A stretch of 7,055 nt of DNA, taken from NCBI GenBank assembly GCA_964569055.1, contig CAZMSZ010000385.1, forward strand, positions 1 to 7,055, read 5' to 3'. The stretch is from JAWLGW01 sp964569055. Lineage in GTDB: Bacteria > Planctomycetota > J058. Of the stretch, positions 5,208 through 7,055 are shown piece by piece (within the stretch, counting starts at the first letter, position 1; each line of letters opens with the position of its first letter). Made by a program: the position numbers and the translations under genes. The notes beneath the pieces are model-generated. The model worked only from the letters and a program-made list of their open reading frames with translations, was not told the origin of the DNA and did not search any database.

Positions 5208-6736
5208 GTGGCCGATCATGACGGGTCGCTCGCGGCGGCGAGCGCCGAGGCGGACGCGGGAACGAACGGGGTCGACAGGCCCCGCGTCGTGGTCCTGGTC
5301 CGAGGCGNNNNNNNNNNNNNNNNNNNNNNNNNNNNNNNNNNNNNNNNNNNNNNNNNNNNNNNNNNNNNNNNNNNNNNNNNNNNNNNNNNNNNNNNNNNNN
5401 NNNNNNNGAGCCGAGCCCGCTGACCGACTTCCTCGGCGCGTCGCTGCTCCACCGCGCCACCCACGCCGCGGCGGCGGCCGGCGCTCCCCGGCTGATCCTG
5501 GTGGTCCGCTCCGACCTCGCCGAGGACCGCCGGCGCGAGCTGCACCGGCTGGCGCAGGAGGGCTTCGCGGGCGGCGCGGTCGAGGTCACCGACCGCGACC
5601 CCGACGAGCTGACGCTCGGACGCGGGCGCGTGCTCGCGCTCGACGGCGCCGCGCTCCACGACCCCGAGGCGGTGGCGCGGCTGGCCCGGGTCCGCGGCGA
5701 CAAGGTGGCGCTGCTGCTCGGCCCCGCCGGCGAGGGCCTGCGGGTACGCACCGAGAGCGGCGTGGTGCACGAGCTCGGCGCGGACGTGACCCCCTCGGAC
5801 GGCATGCTGATCGGCGCCCTCTCCGCGCCGAGCGCCGACTTCGCGCGCCTCTCGCAGATCGGGATGAGCGCCGCCATGGACGAGCTGCGACGCGAAGGGC
5901 GCCTGATCGGCCAGGTCGCCCCGCGCACGCACGCCCGCCAGTTCGCGGGGCCCAAGCTGCTCGAGCGCGCGCGCCGCGAGGCGTTCGAGGCGCTCGCCTC
6001 GAGCGGCAGCGACGGCCTGTTCGACGACCTGATCGGGCGCCCGCTCTCGCGCGGGATCACGCTGCGGCTGCTGCACCAGGACCGGATCACCCCCGCCTTC
6101 GTCTCGGCGGTGGCGGGCGTGCTCGCGATCGCGGGCGCGGCCTTGCTGGCGGTCGGCGGCACGCTCGGCGCGGTCGTGGCCGGGCTGCTCCTGATCGCCT
6201 CGGCGGTGCTCGACCGGACCGACGGCGAGCTGGCCCGGCTGCGGCTCGAGCCCGAGCAGCGCTCGCTCGACTTCTTCCTCGACCACGTCACGCAGGGCCT
6301 GGTGGCGCTCGGGCTGGCGTTCGGGGTGCACAACCCGGCGCCCGGGGTCGCGGGCTGGCAGGCCACGCTCGACCTGCTGCGGTTCCTCCCCGAGGGCTGG
6401 CGCAGCTACCTGCAGGCGAACGTCACCCCGCTGCCGCTCGGCTTCTTGACCGCGGGCGGGGTGGTGCTGCTGCTGTTGGTCCTGCTGTGGCGGGGCAAGC
6501 CGCAGCCGGGGTCGCGCGGCCTGCGCAAGCTCGGCGACGCGCTCGCCTCGAGCTTCGGCAGCCGCGACTACTTCTACCTGCTGTTCGGGGTGGCCCTGCT
6601 CCACGCGCTGTGGCCGCAGCTCGGCCTGATGGGCGCGTTCCTGCTGGCGAGCGCCGTGGCGGTCCACCTGTGCTGGGCCAGCCTGGGCTTGATCACGCTG
6701 CTCGCGCCGCCGCAGCGCGGGGGGCAGGAGCGCTGA
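5208..6736 (+). CDS. Nucleotidyltransferase-like / CDP-alcohol phosphatidyltransferase fusion protein, interrupted by an assembly gap
   Basis: The gene is split by 100 N. Thirty-three codons are readable before the gap and 442 plus a stop after it. Start GTG 5208 has GGGAG (5198-5202) 5 nt upstream, and its frame has G/C-rich third positions. The soluble N-terminal part resembles a sugar-nucleotidyltransferase fold: R-V-V-V-L-V-R-G just before the gap, then S-L-L-H-R-A-T and A-G-A-P-R-L-I-L-V-V after it (5444-5509). The usual A-A-G-x-G-x-R loop is not visible and may be lost in the gap or absent. From about 6030, G-R-P-L-S and I-T-P-A-F-V lead into a membrane domain of about six helices. It contains D-x2-D-G-E-L-A-R (6212-6238), the CDP-alcohol phosphatidyltransferase signature. 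The architecture recalls bifunctional inositol-1-phosphate cytidylyltransferase/phospho-inositol-phosphate synthases, which activate a polyol phosphate with CTP and join it to an alcohol. The actual substrate is unknown, and the 3' half of the signature is atypical. Confidence 0.8.
5308..5407. other. Assembly gap of 100 N
   Basis: The run of exactly 100 undetermined bases is the usual placeholder for a scaffold gap of unknown size. It falls inside the first part of the nucleotidyltransferase-like domain. The coding frame before it (from GTG 5208, one base of an incomplete codon at 5307) and after it (codon starting at 5408) do not agree if exactly 100 bases are missing. The true length should be 2 modulo 3 if the gene is intact. 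Confidence 0.97.
6726..6730 (+). promoter_or_regulatory. Shine-Dalgarno site of the TPR gene inside the preceding gene
   Basis: AGGAG lies 7 nt before the GTG at 6738 and within the last codons of the phosphatidyltransferase gene. It fixes the start of the TPR gene at this GTG and supports coupled translation of the two genes. Confidence 0.75.
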
Positions 6737-6737
6737 G

Positions 6738-7055
6738 GTGAGCGACCGCCTCGAGGCCCTGCGCGCCATGCTGGCGGAGGACCCCGACGACCCGTTCACG
6801 CGCTACGCCCTGGCCATGGAGCTCAAGGGGCGCGGCGAGGGCGCCGAGGCCCGCCGCGAGCTCGCCGCGCTGATCGAGCGCGCGCCCGACTACGTGGCGA
6901 GCTACTACCAGTACGCCGCCCTGCTGCACGCGGCCGGCGAGCCCGAAGCGGCCAAGGACGTGATCGCGCGCGGGATCCCTGTTGCCGAGCGGGCGGGCGA
7001 CGACCACGCCCGCCGCGAGCTCGAGGACCTGCTCGAGGACGTCGAGGACGCGTAG
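6738..7055 (+). CDS. Small tetratricopeptide-repeat protein
   Basis: The complete 105-residue protein has no signal peptide and no membrane segment, so it is probably cytosolic. It contains two consecutive 34-residue TPR units, residues 17-50 and 51-84, each with the expected small and aromatic residues (R-Y-A-L-A-M-E-L in the first, Y-Y-Q-Y-A-A-L-L in the second). A short N-terminal helix (M-S-D-R-L-E-A-L-R) precedes them, and an acidic C-terminal helix rich in Glu and Asp follows. TPR proteins are helical scaffolds for protein-protein contacts, and no partner can be read from the sequence. The GTG start is 1 nt after the preceding stop codon and has AGGAG at good spacing, so the gene is almost certainly coexpressed with the phosphatidyltransferase-like gene. 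Stand-alone two-TPR proteins of this size are common in several GC-rich phyla. The stop codon is the last codon of the window. Confidence 0.85.
   Translation: MSDRLEALRAMLAEDPDDPFTRYALAMELKGRGEGAEARRELAALIERAPDYVASYYQYAALLHAAGEPEAAKDVIARGIPVAERAGDDHARRELEDLLEDVEDA

Noticed and set aside
5218..5307. ATG at 5218 as the start of the transferase gene
   Set aside because: Its frame gives an Arg-rich peptide with poor third-position G/C. The GTG at 5208 has a better ribosome-binding site and leads into the hydrophobic first strand.
3777..5423. Long open + strand frame antisense to ispH and running into the N gap
   Set aside because: Low-complexity shadow of ispH. Only its last part, after the GTG at 5208, coincides with the true frame of the transferase gene.
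1..7055. CRISPR array, tRNA, rRNA, insertion sequence or attachment site
   Set aside because: Reading both strands, I found no regularly spaced direct repeats, no transposase, no terminal inverted repeats and no cloverleaf or rRNA-like segment.

Overview
The window is a very GC-rich piece of bacterial DNA, probably from a metagenome-assembled or draft genome because a run of exactly 100 N (5308-5407) interrupts one gene. A lipoprotein signal with Ser at +2 points to a Gram-negative (diderm) cell. Codons are strongly G/C-ending in every called gene, so nothing looks recently acquired. The phylum cannot be fixed from sequence alone. The long plant/cyanobacterial-type IspH and the small TPR protein would fit lineages such as Planctomycetota, Myxococcota or Acidobacteriota.

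Layout. Bases 1-254 hold no convincing gene. Bases 255-418 form a clear cobalamin (B12) riboswitch aptamer on the + strand, closed by a perfect 7-bp P1 helix and ending in a B12 box. About 110 nt downstream starts a single + strand gene (529-1929) for a 466-residue predicted outer-membrane lipoprotein made of about seven beta-propeller blades. Its stop codon directly abuts the stop codon of a convergent gene, with no base between them.

The - strand carries a two-gene unit read from 5042 to 1930: ispH (last step of the MEP isoprenoid pathway, long ferredoxin-type family) followed after 56 nt by a NhaP2/CvrA-type K+/H+ antiporter with C-terminal RCK_C and CorC/HlyC-like domains. A plausible sigma70-like promoter lies just upstream of ispH. 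Divergently, on the + strand, comes a gene (5208-6736, broken by the N gap) for a degenerate nucleotidyltransferase-like domain fused to a CDP-alcohol phosphatidyltransferase membrane domain. A 105-residue two-TPR protein (6738-7055) follows and is very probably translationally coupled.

The most interesting point is the first unit. A B12 riboswitch directly controlling a solitary beta-propeller lipoprotein resembles, in logic and fold class, the BtuG surface cobalamin-capture lipoproteins of Bacteroides, yet there is no BtuB receptor beside it. It is a candidate for an undescribed B12-scavenging lipoprotein. The second point is the phosphatidyltransferase-like protein, whose CDP-alcohol signature motif has altered spacing and residues.
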